From JAGNXB01 sp942490895 (GTDB lineage Bacteria > Bacteroidota > Bacteroidia > Chitinophagales > Saprospiraceae), in contig CALNZC010000058.1 of the NCBI GenBank assembly GCA_942490895.1, positions 53,748-117,747 on the forward strand: 64,000 nucleotides of DNA. The letters are read 5' to 3'. Numbering within the stretch: position 1 is the stretch's first letter; the number at the start of each line of letters is the position of its first letter. Of the stretch, positions 16,934 to 25,913 are shown in pieces. The position numbers and the translations under genes are program-made. The notes under the pieces are model-generated. The model had not been told where the DNA came from, made no database searches, and saw nothing but the letters and a program-made list of their open reading frames with translations.

Positions 16934-17950
16934 ATGCTTCTTCGAAAAGTTCTGTTTTTTCTCTTGGTCAGCTTCCTCTGGTCATCTTGCCAAAAGGATG
17001 ACAAACCAGAAGGTACTGATCTTGACATCCAACCGGGAACCGGGGTGTTTATCCTGCATGAAGGAGGGTTCAATCAACTGAACGCTTCATTGGCCTGGTT
17101 AGAAGATACTGCTACTGCTATTCAGACGGGGCTATTTCAACAGGTTAATCAACGTCTGCTCGGTGACGTCCTCCAGAGTATGACCATTGTCGGAGATGAT
17201 GGCTATCTGGTTCTGAATAACTCCAGGTCTATTGAAAAAATTAGTCTCTCCAGTATTGATCTGAAGGATCGTCTAACCTTGAGTCATTCCCCACGATTTC
17301 TGCATCCGATCTCATCCAGCCAGGCATTGGTCAGCACCATATTTTCCGATTGGATGTTGGTGGTGGATCTGGAACCCCTCAAGGTGGTCGACTCCTTCGA
17401 CCTGGGACATTGGTCTGAAGAGATGCTGACCCTTAATGGCCAGGTCTGGGTCGCTGCTTCCAATCACGATCAGATCTATCAGGTAGATCCTCAAAGTCTA
17501 AATATAGTCGACAGTATATCAGTTGGTTATGGAGCAAATCACCTCGCGCTGGATGCCAATGGTATGCTGTGGGTCATGAGTATTGGCAACTTCGTTGATA
17601 TCCCTGCCAGTATACATGTGGTAGATCCGGTAGCAGGTACACTTGTGAAGAGTTGGGACTTTACTTTAAGTGAGTACCCCAGCAAACTTCAGGTCTATGG
17701 AGATCAGGTGTATTACCTCAATGGAGGATTGAACCGGATGTCTATCCAGGATGCTGCATTACCCGCCAGCCCCTTGATTTCTGGATTTGGTTATTACGGG
17801 TATCGCATTGACCCCAGAGATGGACGTATATGGCTTGCCGATCCTCTGGACTTTCAGCAAAAAGGGAAAATCGATCTCTATCAACCGGACGGGACCTTGA
17901 TTCGCAGCTATGCTGCAGATGTGGTTCCCAGTGATTTTCGATTTTATTGA
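16934..17950 (+). CDS. YncE-like beta-propeller lipoprotein (DUF5074 type)
   Basis: A 338-residue protein. The N-terminus RKVLFFLLVSFLWSSCQKDD has a lipobox (SSC), so it is likely an outer-membrane-anchored lipoprotein. The rest is a blade-repeat beta propeller, for example TLNGQVWVAASNHDQIYQVD and LALDANGMLWVMSIGNF. Proteins of this type are surface or periplasmic and in some Bacteroidota occur in cobalamin uptake loci, but no TonB-dependent receptor lies nearby. It overlaps the start of mtgA. Confidence 0.72.
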   Translation: MLLRKVLFFLLVSFLWSSCQKDDKPEGTDLDIQPGTGVFILHEGGFNQLNASLAWLEDTATAIQTGLFQQVNQRLLGDVLQSMTIVGDDGYLVLNNSRSIEKISLSSIDLKDRLTLSHSPRFLHPISSSQALVSTIFSDWMLVVDLEPLKVVDSFDLGHWSEEMLTLNGQVWVAASNHDQIYQVDPQSLNIVDSISVGYGANHLALDANGMLWVMSIGNFVDIPASIHVVDPVAGTLVKSWDFTLSEYPSKLQVYGDQVYYLNGGLNRMSIQDAALPASPLISGFGYYGYRIDPRDGRIWLADPLDFQQKGKIDLYQPDGTLIRSYAADVVPSDFRFY

Positions 17951-18744
17951 TGGCAAAGACTCTGGACATATCCACTTGGTTGCGCTTTTTACGAACTGCG
18001 CCAGGCCGATTATGGCGGATCTTTCGCGATCAACTTTCTGGTAAAGCGCGTTGGAAGCAGGCCTTGATCATTGCCCTTTGGTCGGCCGGAGCTTTTCTAT
18101 CTACTTCTATTCTGGCTACTTTGATCTACGGCGTTCTTCCAGTGCCGATCACACCATTAATGGTGATCCGGAACGTGGAACAATGGATGGATGGGAAGAA
18201 GGCTGTTTTTGAAAAAGACTGGGTATCCATGGATGAGATCAGTATCCACCTGGCACCGGCAGTGATGTGTGCTGAGGACCAGCGGTTTATGGATCATTGG
18301 GGATTTGACCTCGAAGCCATCCAGAAAGCGATCGAACACAACAAGCGATCGAAACGCACCCGTGGGGCGAGTACGATCAGTCAGCAAACAGCAAAAAATG
18401 TATTTCTCTGGCCACATCGTTCCTGGCTACGAAAAGGCCTGGAGTTGTATTTCACCGGGTTGATCGAACTGGTCTGGACCAAACGAAGGATCATGACCGT
18501 GTATCTGAATGTGGTTGAATTCGGTCCAGGTATCTATGGCGCTGAGGCAGCAGCACAGCAATACTTCAGGAAGCCGGCAAGCAAGCTGACAAAATCGGAA
18601 GCAGCCACATTGGCCGCGGTTTTGCCCAACCCTAGAAAGTACTCTGTGGCCCGGCCCGGGCCTTATGTCCATCGAAGGAAAGAGTGGGTCCTTCGACAAA
18701 TGCGCATGCATGGATCGGGGATTTATCTAGACAAAAGCAAGTAG
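17950..18744 (+). CDS. mtgA: Monofunctional peptidoglycan glycosyltransferase
   Basis: A 264-residue GT51 enzyme with one N-terminal membrane anchor (about 36-58). Catalytic and family motifs seen: MCAEDQRFMDHWGFDLEAIQ (catalytic Glu region), RGASTISQQTAKNVFLWPHR, RIMTVYLNVVEFGPGIYGAE and AQQYFRKPASKLTKSEAATL. It polymerises lipid II glycan strands at the inner membrane. It has no transpeptidase domain. The ATG at 17950 overlaps the stop of the preceding gene. Confidence 0.93.
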   Translation: MAKTLDISTWLRFLRTAPGRLWRIFRDQLSGKARWKQALIIALWSAGAFLSTSILATLIYGVLPVPITPLMVIRNVEQWMDGKKAVFEKDWVSMDEISIHLAPAVMCAEDQRFMDHWGFDLEAIQKAIEHNKRSKRTRGASTISQQTAKNVFLWPHRSWLRKGLELYFTGLIELVWTKRRIMTVYLNVVEFGPGIYGAEAAAQQYFRKPASKLTKSEAATLAAVLPNPRKYSVARPGPYVHRRKEWVLRQMRMHGSGIYLDKSK

Positions 18745-18784
18745 AGACGAACTTTTTACATGCAATATTGATTCATTACACCGT

Positions 18785-19357
18785 ATGAAATACCTGATCG
18801 TTGGCTTGGGCAATGTGGGTGGCGACTATGAAGGCACCCGGCATAATATCGGTTTTGATGTCGTAGAACATCTGGCCCAGGAGGCCAATGTCTCTTTCGA
18901 ACTGGACAGTCATGCCTATGTCGCGCGAATGAAATTCAAGGGTCGGCAACTGATCCTGATCAAGCCGACCACTTATATGAATCTCAGTGGAAAGGCTGTA
19001 CGATATTGGATGACCAAGGAAAATGTCGGCCTGGATCGGGTACTAGTCCTCCTGGATGACCTGAATCTACCTCTTGGGAGATTAAGGATGCGAGCCAAAG
19101 GGTCCGACGGTGGGCATAATGGATTGAAGAATATCCAGGAACTATTGGGACGAACCGATTACCCTCGTTTGCGCATCGGGATCGGCAATGAGTTTTCCAA
19201 GGGCCGGCAAGTGAATTATGTTTTGGGCGAATGGAGTGAAGAGGAGCGAAAATTGATCCCCGAGTTGCTCAAGCAATCCGCGGAAGCGGTGAAACAGTTT
19301 TGCAGTATTGGCCTGTCGAGGGCTATGAATGCTGTGAATACCACTTCAGAAGACTAG
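18785..19357 (+). CDS. pth: Peptidyl-tRNA hydrolase
   Basis: A 190-residue protein of full family length. YLIVGLGNVGGDYEGTRHNI (with the conserved Asn and catalytic His), KPTTYMNLSGKAV, LVLLDDLNLPLGRLRMRAKG and SDGGHNGLKNIQELLG are all present. It releases peptides from prematurely dropped peptidyl-tRNA. It lies 40 bp after mtgA, and the next gene is convergent. Confidence 0.95.
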   Translation: MKYLIVGLGNVGGDYEGTRHNIGFDVVEHLAQEANVSFELDSHAYVARMKFKGRQLILIKPTTYMNLSGKAVRYWMTKENVGLDRVLVLLDDLNLPLGRLRMRAKGSDGGHNGLKNIQELLGRTDYPRLRIGIGNEFSKGRQVNYVLGEWSEEERKLIPELLKQSAEAVKQFCSIGLSRAMNAVNTTSED

Positions 19358-19386
19358 CCAAGGGTCATGTTTTCCCAGGTTACGTG

Positions 19387-20295
19387 CTATTTGATTCGAA
19401 CAGAGGCACAAATTTCCCTGAATAATTGATGGTTTTCTGGGGTAAAGGCCATATTGGTACTCACTGAAATGAATTTTTTATCCAGGAAGATATATGCCGT
19501 AAACGTGTATACATCCTCTTCATTAAATGGGCTACGATAGACCATCAGTTCCATCTCCTGTGGGTTGGATTCTGATTCGTTAAGCACGATTTCTGCTTCC
19601 TGTTCTGACAAATATTCCCGTTCCAACTCCATGATCTCCTCGCGTGTCGACTCTTGATAGGCCAAAACCATCTGCAGGTTTTGATTGGTTTCCGGGTTCG
19701 TTATAATAACGCTGTTAGCCATAAAGGAGGCTTCATCTACAAATCCATATTTCTCCACATCTGCTGTAAATGGAACTGTTTCGAAAAGTTGTAGAATCGC
19801 ATTTTCATCAATAAAAATGGATCGGATCATAGACAGCACCTGTTTTTCAAGGATACTCTCATTCATCTTTTCATAAGCTCCTTTAATATCCAGGACCCTG
19901 GCATTATTTCCGATGTAAGCGAGCCATAGAACCTGCTCTCCCCTGGGAGTTTGTGCGGTTGTTTTAATCAGTTTTCCCTGATAATCCCGAAAATGGATGG
20001 TTTTCATCATTTCTGGTTTATCATCACCTAGAAAGATGGGTATCCATTCCGTTTCATAATCCTCAAGTGAGACTTTTTTCTGTTCGATAAAAAGGTAAGC
20101 TTGTTGTTCTTCGTTCAGAATGAGTTTGGGATTGGTTGGTGACTGAGCCCATTCCGGCTGATCCAGAATCATATAGGCTACCGTTCCCCTGATCCTGATA
20201 TGTTTATCCTGTAAGGTTTTGGTCCAGTTTTCACTCTCTTGAGCAATACCGGAAAAGGCCATCAAGAGAAATATTAATATATATATTTTACTCAT
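19387..20295 (-). CDS. Exported protein of unknown function
   Basis: A 302-residue product from the ATG at 20295, with a signal peptide (MSKIYILIFLLMAFSGIAQE). The rest is a mixed alpha/beta soluble protein, with WTKTLQDKHIRIRGTVAYMI near the start and YTFTAYIFLDKKFISVSTNM near the end. I see no catalytic motif and do not recognise the family. The frame is open upstream to 20370, but the signal peptide fixes the start. It diverges from the malic enzyme gene. Confidence 0.6.
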   Translation of the reverse strand: MSKIYILIFLLMAFSGIAQESENWTKTLQDKHIRIRGTVAYMILDQPEWAQSPTNPKLILNEEQQAYLFIEQKKVSLEDYETEWIPIFLGDDKPEMMKTIHFRDYQGKLIKTTAQTPRGEQVLWLAYIGNNARVLDIKGAYEKMNESILEKQVLSMIRSIFIDENAILQLFETVPFTADVEKYGFVDEASFMANSVIITNPETNQNLQMVLAYQESTREEIMELEREYLSEQEAEIVLNESESNPQEMELMVYRSPFNEEDVYTFTAYIFLDKKFISVSTNMAFTPENHQLFREICASVRIK

Positions 20296-20470
20296 TATTA
20301 ACAACTTTAGTGATTTACTTCTCGGAATATTTTCCTTGAATGAAAATAATTCATTTGCCTGATTCTTCAATTGAAGAGAGGTAAAATTGTTCCACGTGCC
20401 TTCCCGGCCAGAAAACAGAAGGCGGCATGGAAAACCCTATCTTCACCGCCTAGTCAACCAACACTATCCC

Positions 20471-21649
20471 ATGGATATCTATGAAGAGTCGATGATCCTG
20501 CACAAGCAGCTGCGTGGTAAGATCAGAGTGAACGCCAAGATCGATCTGCGTGATGCACATGAATTAGCCCTGGTCTATTCACCGGGCGTTGCTGCACCAT
20601 GCAAAGCCATAGAAGCCGATCCCTCATTAGTGTATGATTATACAATGAAGTGTAATACGGTTGCCATTGTCAGTGATGGGTCAGCTGTATTGGGTTTAGG
20701 GAATATTGGACCTTTAGCTGCCATTCCTGTGATGGAAGGGAAGGCCATGTTATTCAAACGGTTTGCTGCCATAGATGCTTTTCCGATTTGCCTGGATACG
20801 CAGGATCCGGATGAGATCATCGAGACGGTCAAACGGATTGCACCAGTGTTTGGCGGGATCAACCTGGAGGACATCGCCGCTCCGCAAAGTTTCTACATTG
20901 AAGAAAAATTGCAGGATATCGGCATACCTGTGTTTCACGACGATCAACATGGTACTGCCATCGTCTGTCTGGCGGGATTGATCAATGCAGCGCGGCTGGT
21001 CAACAAGCCACTTTCTGATCTGAAGATTGTGATCAATGGTGCTGGAGCAGCCGGAATTGCCATTGCAAAAATGCTCAAGTGCGCAGATGACTATGGAAGT
21101 GAAGTCTGTACACCGGTGAAGCAGCTTGTGATCTGCGATTCCAAAGGGATTATTCATCGGGACAGGGATGATCTGAATGAAGCCAAACTGGACATACTTC
21201 GCTATTCCAATAAGATAAACCTGAAAGGAAGCTTGCGGGATGCATTGAAGGATGCAGATGTTTTCATCGGAGTCAGTGTCGGTAATCTTCTAGAAGCAGA
21301 TGATATTCAATCCATGGCTAAAGATCCTATCATTTTTGCTTTGGCCAACCCCACTCCTGAAATCATGCCCGATAAGGCTTATGCTGCCGGTGCTGCCGTT
21401 GTGGCCACTGGCCGAAGCGATCTGCCAAACCAGGTAAATAATGCTCTTGGTTTTCCAGGGATTTTTCGCGGGGCATTGGATGCGAAAGCAAAACGGATCA
21501 CTGCCCGAATGAAACTCGCTGCTGCATATGCAATTGCCGAATTCATTCGTGAACCCACCCAGGGTATGATCATTCCTGCAACTTTGAACGAAGAAGTGGC
21601 CTGGAAGGTAGCCAAAGCTGTAAAGGCTGCGGCACTTGAGGAAATGTAG
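20471..21649 (+). CDS. NAD(P)-dependent malic enzyme
   Basis: A 392-residue product from the ATG at 20471; the frame is open to 20387, but the extra residues do not look like the family. VYSPGVAAPCKAI, the metal/substrate segment GGINLEDIAAPQSFYIEEKL, HDDQHGTAIVCLAGL and the Rossmann-like IVINGAGAAGIAIAKML are the hallmarks of short (MaeB-core) malic enzymes. It decarboxylates malate to pyruvate and supplies NAD(P)H. It lacks the phosphotransacetylase-like C-terminal domain of long MaeB proteins. Confidence 0.92.
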   Translation: MDIYEESMILHKQLRGKIRVNAKIDLRDAHELALVYSPGVAAPCKAIEADPSLVYDYTMKCNTVAIVSDGSAVLGLGNIGPLAAIPVMEGKAMLFKRFAAIDAFPICLDTQDPDEIIETVKRIAPVFGGINLEDIAAPQSFYIEEKLQDIGIPVFHDDQHGTAIVCLAGLINAARLVNKPLSDLKIVINGAGAAGIAIAKMLKCADDYGSEVCTPVKQLVICDSKGIIHRDRDDLNEAKLDILRYSNKINLKGSLRDALKDADVFIGVSVGNLLEADDIQSMAKDPIIFALANPTPEIMPDKAYAAGAAVVATGRSDLPNQVNNALGFPGIFRGALDAKAKRITARMKLAAAYAIAEFIREPTQGMIIPATLNEEVAWKVAKAVKAAALEEM

Positions 21650-21662
21650 TCACCTATATAAA

Positions 21663-22761
21663 CTAATCGGACATCAATCGTTGTAAAAACGAGGTTACAG
21701 CCTGACTGGCTTCTTCACCAGTGGGCCGATTTGACTGTTTATTTGCCCATCTTTCACGCGTCCTCCAGGCCTTTTCAATATCGAGTTCATCCTGGTGTTG
21801 AAAGAGCCAGGGGCCTTTGTCTTTCAAGTGAATAGCCAGGTATTCCTGTTCGATCTGACCAGGGGTGGGAATGAGCAAGGCTGGTATACCCGAATACGTC
21901 AAATCCATAATGGAGGAATATCCTGATCTGCTGATCTGCATTGCTGATCGGGCAATCAGTTGATCAAGTTTTACCCCGGGGAGTATATCATAGGATGTAA
22001 CACGTTGGTTATCAATGTTATATGTAGGTTTTTCCATTGTTCCACGAATCAATATATGGTTGCCCGGGATGATCGCCAATTGAGCGCTGACTCGTTCCTC
22101 CAGTTGTGTACGTTGTGGTTCAGGACCAGAAAGAATGGCAATAATATCTACCTCTTTATCGGATGCCTGAATGAGTGGAATCTCAAACCTGGAAAGGGGT
22201 CCTATATAATATGCCGGAGGTCGGTTGTGTTTCCACATGGCCATTCCGCTACACAAAGAGGAGGAACCCTCCCAATCCGGTACCCATATCTCATTAAATT
22301 TCTGTGCCCAAAATTTGACTATCCCCTGGCCTATTTTATCAGCCCATTTACAAGAACCATAAAACTGGAATTGATGACTCATCAGAATGCTGGGAATTCC
22401 TGAAAGCCTGATTCCGTAACGATTGTCACTGATAATGGCAGCACAGAGGTTGGTGTCGAATAATGGCTCGTATCCATCGCTGTTCCGCCCAGATAGCACT
22501 CAGAATTATCCATAAACTGCGCAACACATTCCAATACATATTCTGACGACTATACCGTATTGTATATGTAGGCAACTCATGGATAATTTGCCCAGGAAAT
22601 TCTATTCGAAGGAGGTCTGCAGCTACTCCGTCAGAAGCTAGAATGACGGGAATGCCCTTATTCTGGAGAGCCCTAATGAGAGGTACACTGCGAGAAGCAT
22701 GGCCGATGCCCCAATTCAGTACGGCAAACAAAACAGGTTTTTGTTCGCCACTTTGCATCAT
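21663..22761 (-). pseudogene. Glycosyltransferase (UDP-GlcNAc transferase-like), split by a frameshift
   Basis: Two overlapping minus-strand frames make one protein of about 365 residues. The first (22761 to about 22440) reads FAVLNWGIGHASRSVPLIRA and ends at IRHQPLCCHYQ-stop. The second continues in another frame as CAAIISDNRYGIRLSGIPSI and runs to 21663, including SRSGYSSIMDLTYSGIPALL, a nucleotide-sugar-binding-like segment. The join lies near 22440-22450 (CTGTGCTGCC region) and needs one missing base. The fold is GT-B, similar to MurG/GT28. It is either a true pseudogene or a sequence error; the rest shows no other damage. Its start overlaps the stop of the YqeY gene. Confidence 0.7.
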
Positions 22762-23207
22762 CCCGCCAAAAGTTGTTTGACTAGATCCGAAATGGCCTTT
22801 CCTTCTGCTCTTCCGGCAACTTGTTGATTGGCCAAACCCATCACTTTTCCCATATCCTTCATAGAAGATGCACCTGTTTGTGCAATTATGGCTTCGATCA
22901 ATGTTCTCAGCTCTTCGTCACTTAATGGCTGAGGTAGAAATTTTTCAAGAATGGCCAATTCCTCTTCTTCCGTTACGGCAAGGTCATCACGCTTCTGCTC
23001 CCTGAAAATGCCAGCTGACTCCTTCCTCTGTTTGACCATCTTCTGCAAGAGTTTGATTTCTGCAGCTTCATCAAAAGTTTCGGAGGTTCCACTCGTTTGA
23101 AAAATGAGGATTGCGGACTTGATGGCACGAAGTGTACGTAATGCCGCCTTGTCTTTATCTTTCATGGCCTGCTTTAAGGCATCCATGACTTTCTGTTCTA
23201 ATTGCAT
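22758..23207 (-). CDS. GatB/YqeY domain protein
   Basis: A 149-residue protein from the ATG at 23207. ALRTLRAIKSAILIFQTSGT, MVKQRKESAGIFREQKRDDL, EEELAILEKFLPQPLSDEEL and MKDMGKVMGLANQQVAGRAE match YqeY, which shares the tail domain of GatB that contacts tRNA. Stand-alone YqeY proteins are suspected to act on tRNA, but their function is not settled. The stop overlaps the glycosyltransferase start (ATGATG). Confidence 0.9.
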   Translation of the reverse strand: MQLEQKVMDALKQAMKDKDKAALRTLRAIKSAILIFQTSGTSETFDEAAEIKLLQKMVKQRKESAGIFREQKRDDLAVTEEEELAILEKFLPQPLSDEELRTLIEAIIAQTGASSMKDMGKVMGLANQQVAGRAEGKAISDLVKQLLAG

Positions 23208-23578
23208 GGTACAAAGATACATGATGATCTTAGCCTGGCCGATGGATTCAATCCAGATATTGAGTCAATTCATGAAAACAAAAACGAATCTACATTCCAG
23301 GTCATCAGTATTTTCTTATCCGTATCAACTCTTTACTAGCTAATGTCTCAAATACATGACAAACAGATTATTTGTATAAGTTGAAATATCTTAACTAGTC
23401 ACTGGTATAAAAGCAGTTATTGATAACAATATATCATCATATCATCACTCAGTTAGAGCGTTAATCCAATTTTACAGACAGGGTTGTACGGATAGTTTAT
23501 AGGGATATGAAACTAAGGTACTGGCATGCGGTATCTTTGAATGATCAATCAAAAACGTATAAACGAGGACAGCAACAT
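23208..23578. other. AT-rich divergent gap between yqeY-like gene and thrB, no gene seen
   Basis: A gap of about 370 bp holding both promoters. TATCTTTG at 23532-23539 fits the -7 consensus TAnnTTTG about 40 bp before the thrB ATG, but no matching -33 element was found. No leader peptide with a threonine run and no attenuator hairpin was seen. Confidence 0.4.
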
Positions 23579-24514
23579 ATGTCAACACCTGGAATTAAAG
23601 TATTTGCACCAGCCAGTGTTTCGAATTTGGGCTGTGGGTTTGATATCCTTGGCCTGGCTTTGGAACGACCTGGAGATGAAATTATCGCACGCCTGACAGA
23701 CCGAAAGGAAATACGAATCACAGAGATCACTGGAGATAAGGGCCAACTCCCGCGAGAAATCGGGGAAAACACCGTGACCATTGCAGCCACTGCTTTACTC
23801 GATCATCTTGGCGAAAATGGGCGAGGAATAGACTTTGAAATTCACAAAAGAATGCCGTTCGCCAGTGGACTGGGTTCGAGTGCAGCAAGTGCTGTTGCGG
23901 GTGTCGTGGCGGTGAATGAATTGTTGCGCCGACCGTTAGAAAAACGAGATCTACTGCCTTTTGCGATGAAAGGAGAACAACATGCTAGCCAGGCATGGCA
24001 TGCAGATAATGTAGCCCCTTCCCTACTCGGAGGAATTATTCTGATCCGTGATAATGCGAGTTTGGATATTCATCGGATTCCCACTCCACGAGGACTCTAT
24101 CTTTCCATCTTACATCCACGCATCCAGATATCAACTGCAGATTCAAGAAAACGACTACCGGATAGTCTTTCATTATCAGACCTAGTGACTCAGACAGGAA
24201 ACCTGGGCGGTTTGATTCATGGACTCTATCAATCTGATTTCAAGTTGATCGGACGTTGTCTGCAAGATGTAGTGATTGAACCTCACCGTTCTAAAGACAT
24301 TCCACACTATAATGAGATTCGTGATGCTGCTCTTCAAACAGGTGCCTTGGGATGCCTTATATCTGGTTCTGGTCCAAGTATGTTCGCTCTATGCGATAAT
24401 AGCCTCTTAGCCGAAGAATGTGGAAATGCGATGAAAAATGTCTTGAAGAAACACAGGCTGCGTCATGATCTCTATATCAGTGGAATCAACTCTGAAGGCG
24501 CCATGAGATATTAA
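23579..24514 (+). CDS. thrB: Homoserine kinase
   Basis: A 311-residue GHMP kinase. APASVSNLGCGFDILGLALE at the N-terminus, the ATP-binding PFASGLGSSAASAVAGVVAV, and the C-terminal GCLISGSGPSMFALCD are the three GHMP motifs. It phosphorylates homoserine for threonine synthesis. The ATG at 23579 is favoured over the frame-open ATG at 23507 because the conserved domain begins directly after it. thrC follows after one base. Confidence 0.93.
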   Translation: MSTPGIKVFAPASVSNLGCGFDILGLALERPGDEIIARLTDRKEIRITEITGDKGQLPREIGENTVTIAATALLDHLGENGRGIDFEIHKRMPFASGLGSSAASAVAGVVAVNELLRRPLEKRDLLPFAMKGEQHASQAWHADNVAPSLLGGIILIRDNASLDIHRIPTPRGLYLSILHPRIQISTADSRKRLPDSLSLSDLVTQTGNLGGLIHGLYQSDFKLIGRCLQDVVIEPHRSKDIPHYNEIRDAALQTGALGCLISGSGPSMFALCDNSLLAEECGNAMKNVLKKHRLRHDLYISGINSEGAMRY

Positions 24515-24515
24515 T

Positions 24516-25811
24516 ATGCTCTACTTTTCTACCCGTAATCCAAGTCTAAAGGTTTCTGTTCAAAAAGCAGTAGAACTCGGTTTGGCAATGGATGGTGGAT
24601 TATTCATGCCAGAATATATTAACCCTCTTCCATTATCCTTTTGGCAGAATTTGCATACGAGCACATATCCAGATATTGTCTGGCAAGTCATGCATCCATT
24701 CTTTGGTGGAGGTCTACCGGAATCTTCCTTCCAACGAATCGTCGATCGTATCTGTTCAATTCCAATACCAGTGGTACCCTTAGCTGATCGATTGATCGTT
24801 GAACTATTTCATGGTCCTACCCTGGCATTCAAAGATATCGGAGCAACCTGGATGGCGGGAATTCTTGGGGAGTACCAACAAAACCAAAATAGAAAGCTGG
24901 ATATCCTTGTTGCTACCTCCGGTGATACTGGAGGTGCTGTCGCATCTGCATTCCATAAAATTGAAGGGATCACGGTCCACATTCTCTATCCTAAAGGAAA
25001 AGTGTCCCCTTTTCAGGAAAACCAGATTGCTGGACTCGGGTCTAATATTCATGCCCTGGCTGTTGACGGAACCTTTGATGATTGTCAATCAATGGTCAAG
25101 AAAGCATTCCAGGATAAGGATCTCCGTCTTTCACTTCGGCTGACCAGTGCCAATTCAATCAATGTAGCTCGATGGATTCCTCAATGTATACCCTATATAG
25201 AATCCTATCGCCAATGTACTACCTATCCTCAGGAACGCACTTTTACAGTTCCATGCGGGAATTTGGGAAACTTGAGTGCCGGTCTATTTGCCCAAAAATT
25301 GGGACTACCTTCTTCGTCTTTGGTGGTCAGTACAAACGAGAATGATAGTTTCATCCAGTATATCCATCACGGTTTTTGGAAGGCTAAACACACCATTGCT
25401 ACTCTAGCAAATGCAATGGATGTCGGGGATCCCAGTAATATAGATCGAGTTAAATGTTTACTTAGTTCCACGTGGAACATTCCAAGGCCATCCATCAGAG
25501 GTTATAAAGTAACGGATGAAGAAATAAGATCCACCATCAAAACAGTATACAGTCGATTCGGATATACTCTTGACCCTCATTCAGCTACTGCGTGGCAGGC
25601 TATTGATACAGATCAAAAGGAAGGTAAAAATGATCATCGACCACTATTAATGGCCACTGCACATCCATCCAAATTTATGGAGATCATTTCCAGCACAGTG
25701 GATCTACCTACAGAAATAGAGACTGCCTTTTCTAGTCAACAGAGAAAAAACCATCAGTTCATTGGAGCCGACTTTAATGCATTTAAAGAATACCTTCAAT
25801 CCAGTAGATAA
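24516..25811 (+). CDS. thrC: Threonine synthase
   Basis: A 431-residue PLP enzyme. LYFSTRNPSLKVSVQKAVEL and GLAMDGGLFMPEY at the N-terminus, the PLP lysine in HGPTLAFKDIGATWMAG, the phosphate loop TSGDTGGAVASAF and the segment VPCGNLGNLSAGLFAQK are diagnostic. It converts O-phosphohomoserine to threonine. It lies one base after thrB; an aspartokinase/homoserine dehydrogenase gene is not in the window. The coding sequence contains a near-perfect parS-like palindrome at 25464-25479. Confidence 0.94.
   Translation: MLYFSTRNPSLKVSVQKAVELGLAMDGGLFMPEYINPLPLSFWQNLHTSTYPDIVWQVMHPFFGGGLPESSFQRIVDRICSIPIPVVPLADRLIVELFHGPTLAFKDIGATWMAGILGEYQQNQNRKLDILVATSGDTGGAVASAFHKIEGITVHILYPKGKVSPFQENQIAGLGSNIHALAVDGTFDDCQSMVKKAFQDKDLRLSLRLTSANSINVARWIPQCIPYIESYRQCTTYPQERTFTVPCGNLGNLSAGLFAQKLGLPSSSLVVSTNENDSFIQYIHHGFWKAKHTIATLANAMDVGDPSNIDRVKCLLSSTWNIPRPSIRGYKVTDEEIRSTIKTVYSRFGYTLDPHSATAWQAIDTDQKEGKNDHRPLLMATAHPSKFMEIISSTVDLPTEIETAFSSQQRKNHQFIGADFNAFKEYLQSSR
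25464..25479. other. parS-like site inside thrC
   Basis: AGTTCCACGTGGAACA contains the 14 bp perfect palindrome GTTCCACGTGGAAC and matches the ParB-binding consensus TGTTYCACGTGRAACA at 15 of 16 positions (first base differs). It is 346 bp from an exact parS sequence at 25825, so chance is unlikely. Confidence 0.75.
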
Positions 25812-25824
25812 AATGATATATCCA

Positions 25825-25840
25825 TGTTCCACGTGAAACA
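25825..25840. other. parS centromere site (ParB-binding), exact match
   Basis: TGTTCCACGTGAAACA is identical to the well-known bacterial parS consensus (TGTTNCACGTGAAACA). It lies in the short gap between thrC and the hydrolase gene. parS sites cluster near replication origins. No parA/parB genes are in the window. Confidence 0.88.
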
Positions 25841-25857
25841 TTCATTCACACACATAC

Positions 25858-25891
25858 AAAAAAAGGGGATGATCTATTTGAGATCATCCCC
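25858..25891 (-). terminator. Rho-independent terminator of the downstream minus-strand hydrolase gene
   Basis: The 11 bp stem GGGGATGATCT / AGATCATCCCC (25865-25875, 25881-25891) has a 5 nt loop. Read on the minus strand it is followed by seven T residues (A-run 25858-25864), and it lies just past the stop of the hydrolase gene at 25914. On the plus strand the tail is poor in T, so it serves thrC weakly at best. Confidence 0.85.
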
Positions 25892-25913
25892 TTCACTGTT
25901 ATAGCGAACAAGA

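Noticed and set aside
20388..20403. TGTTCCACGTGCCTTC as a third parS
   Set aside because: Only the left half and core match; right half has four or more mismatches.
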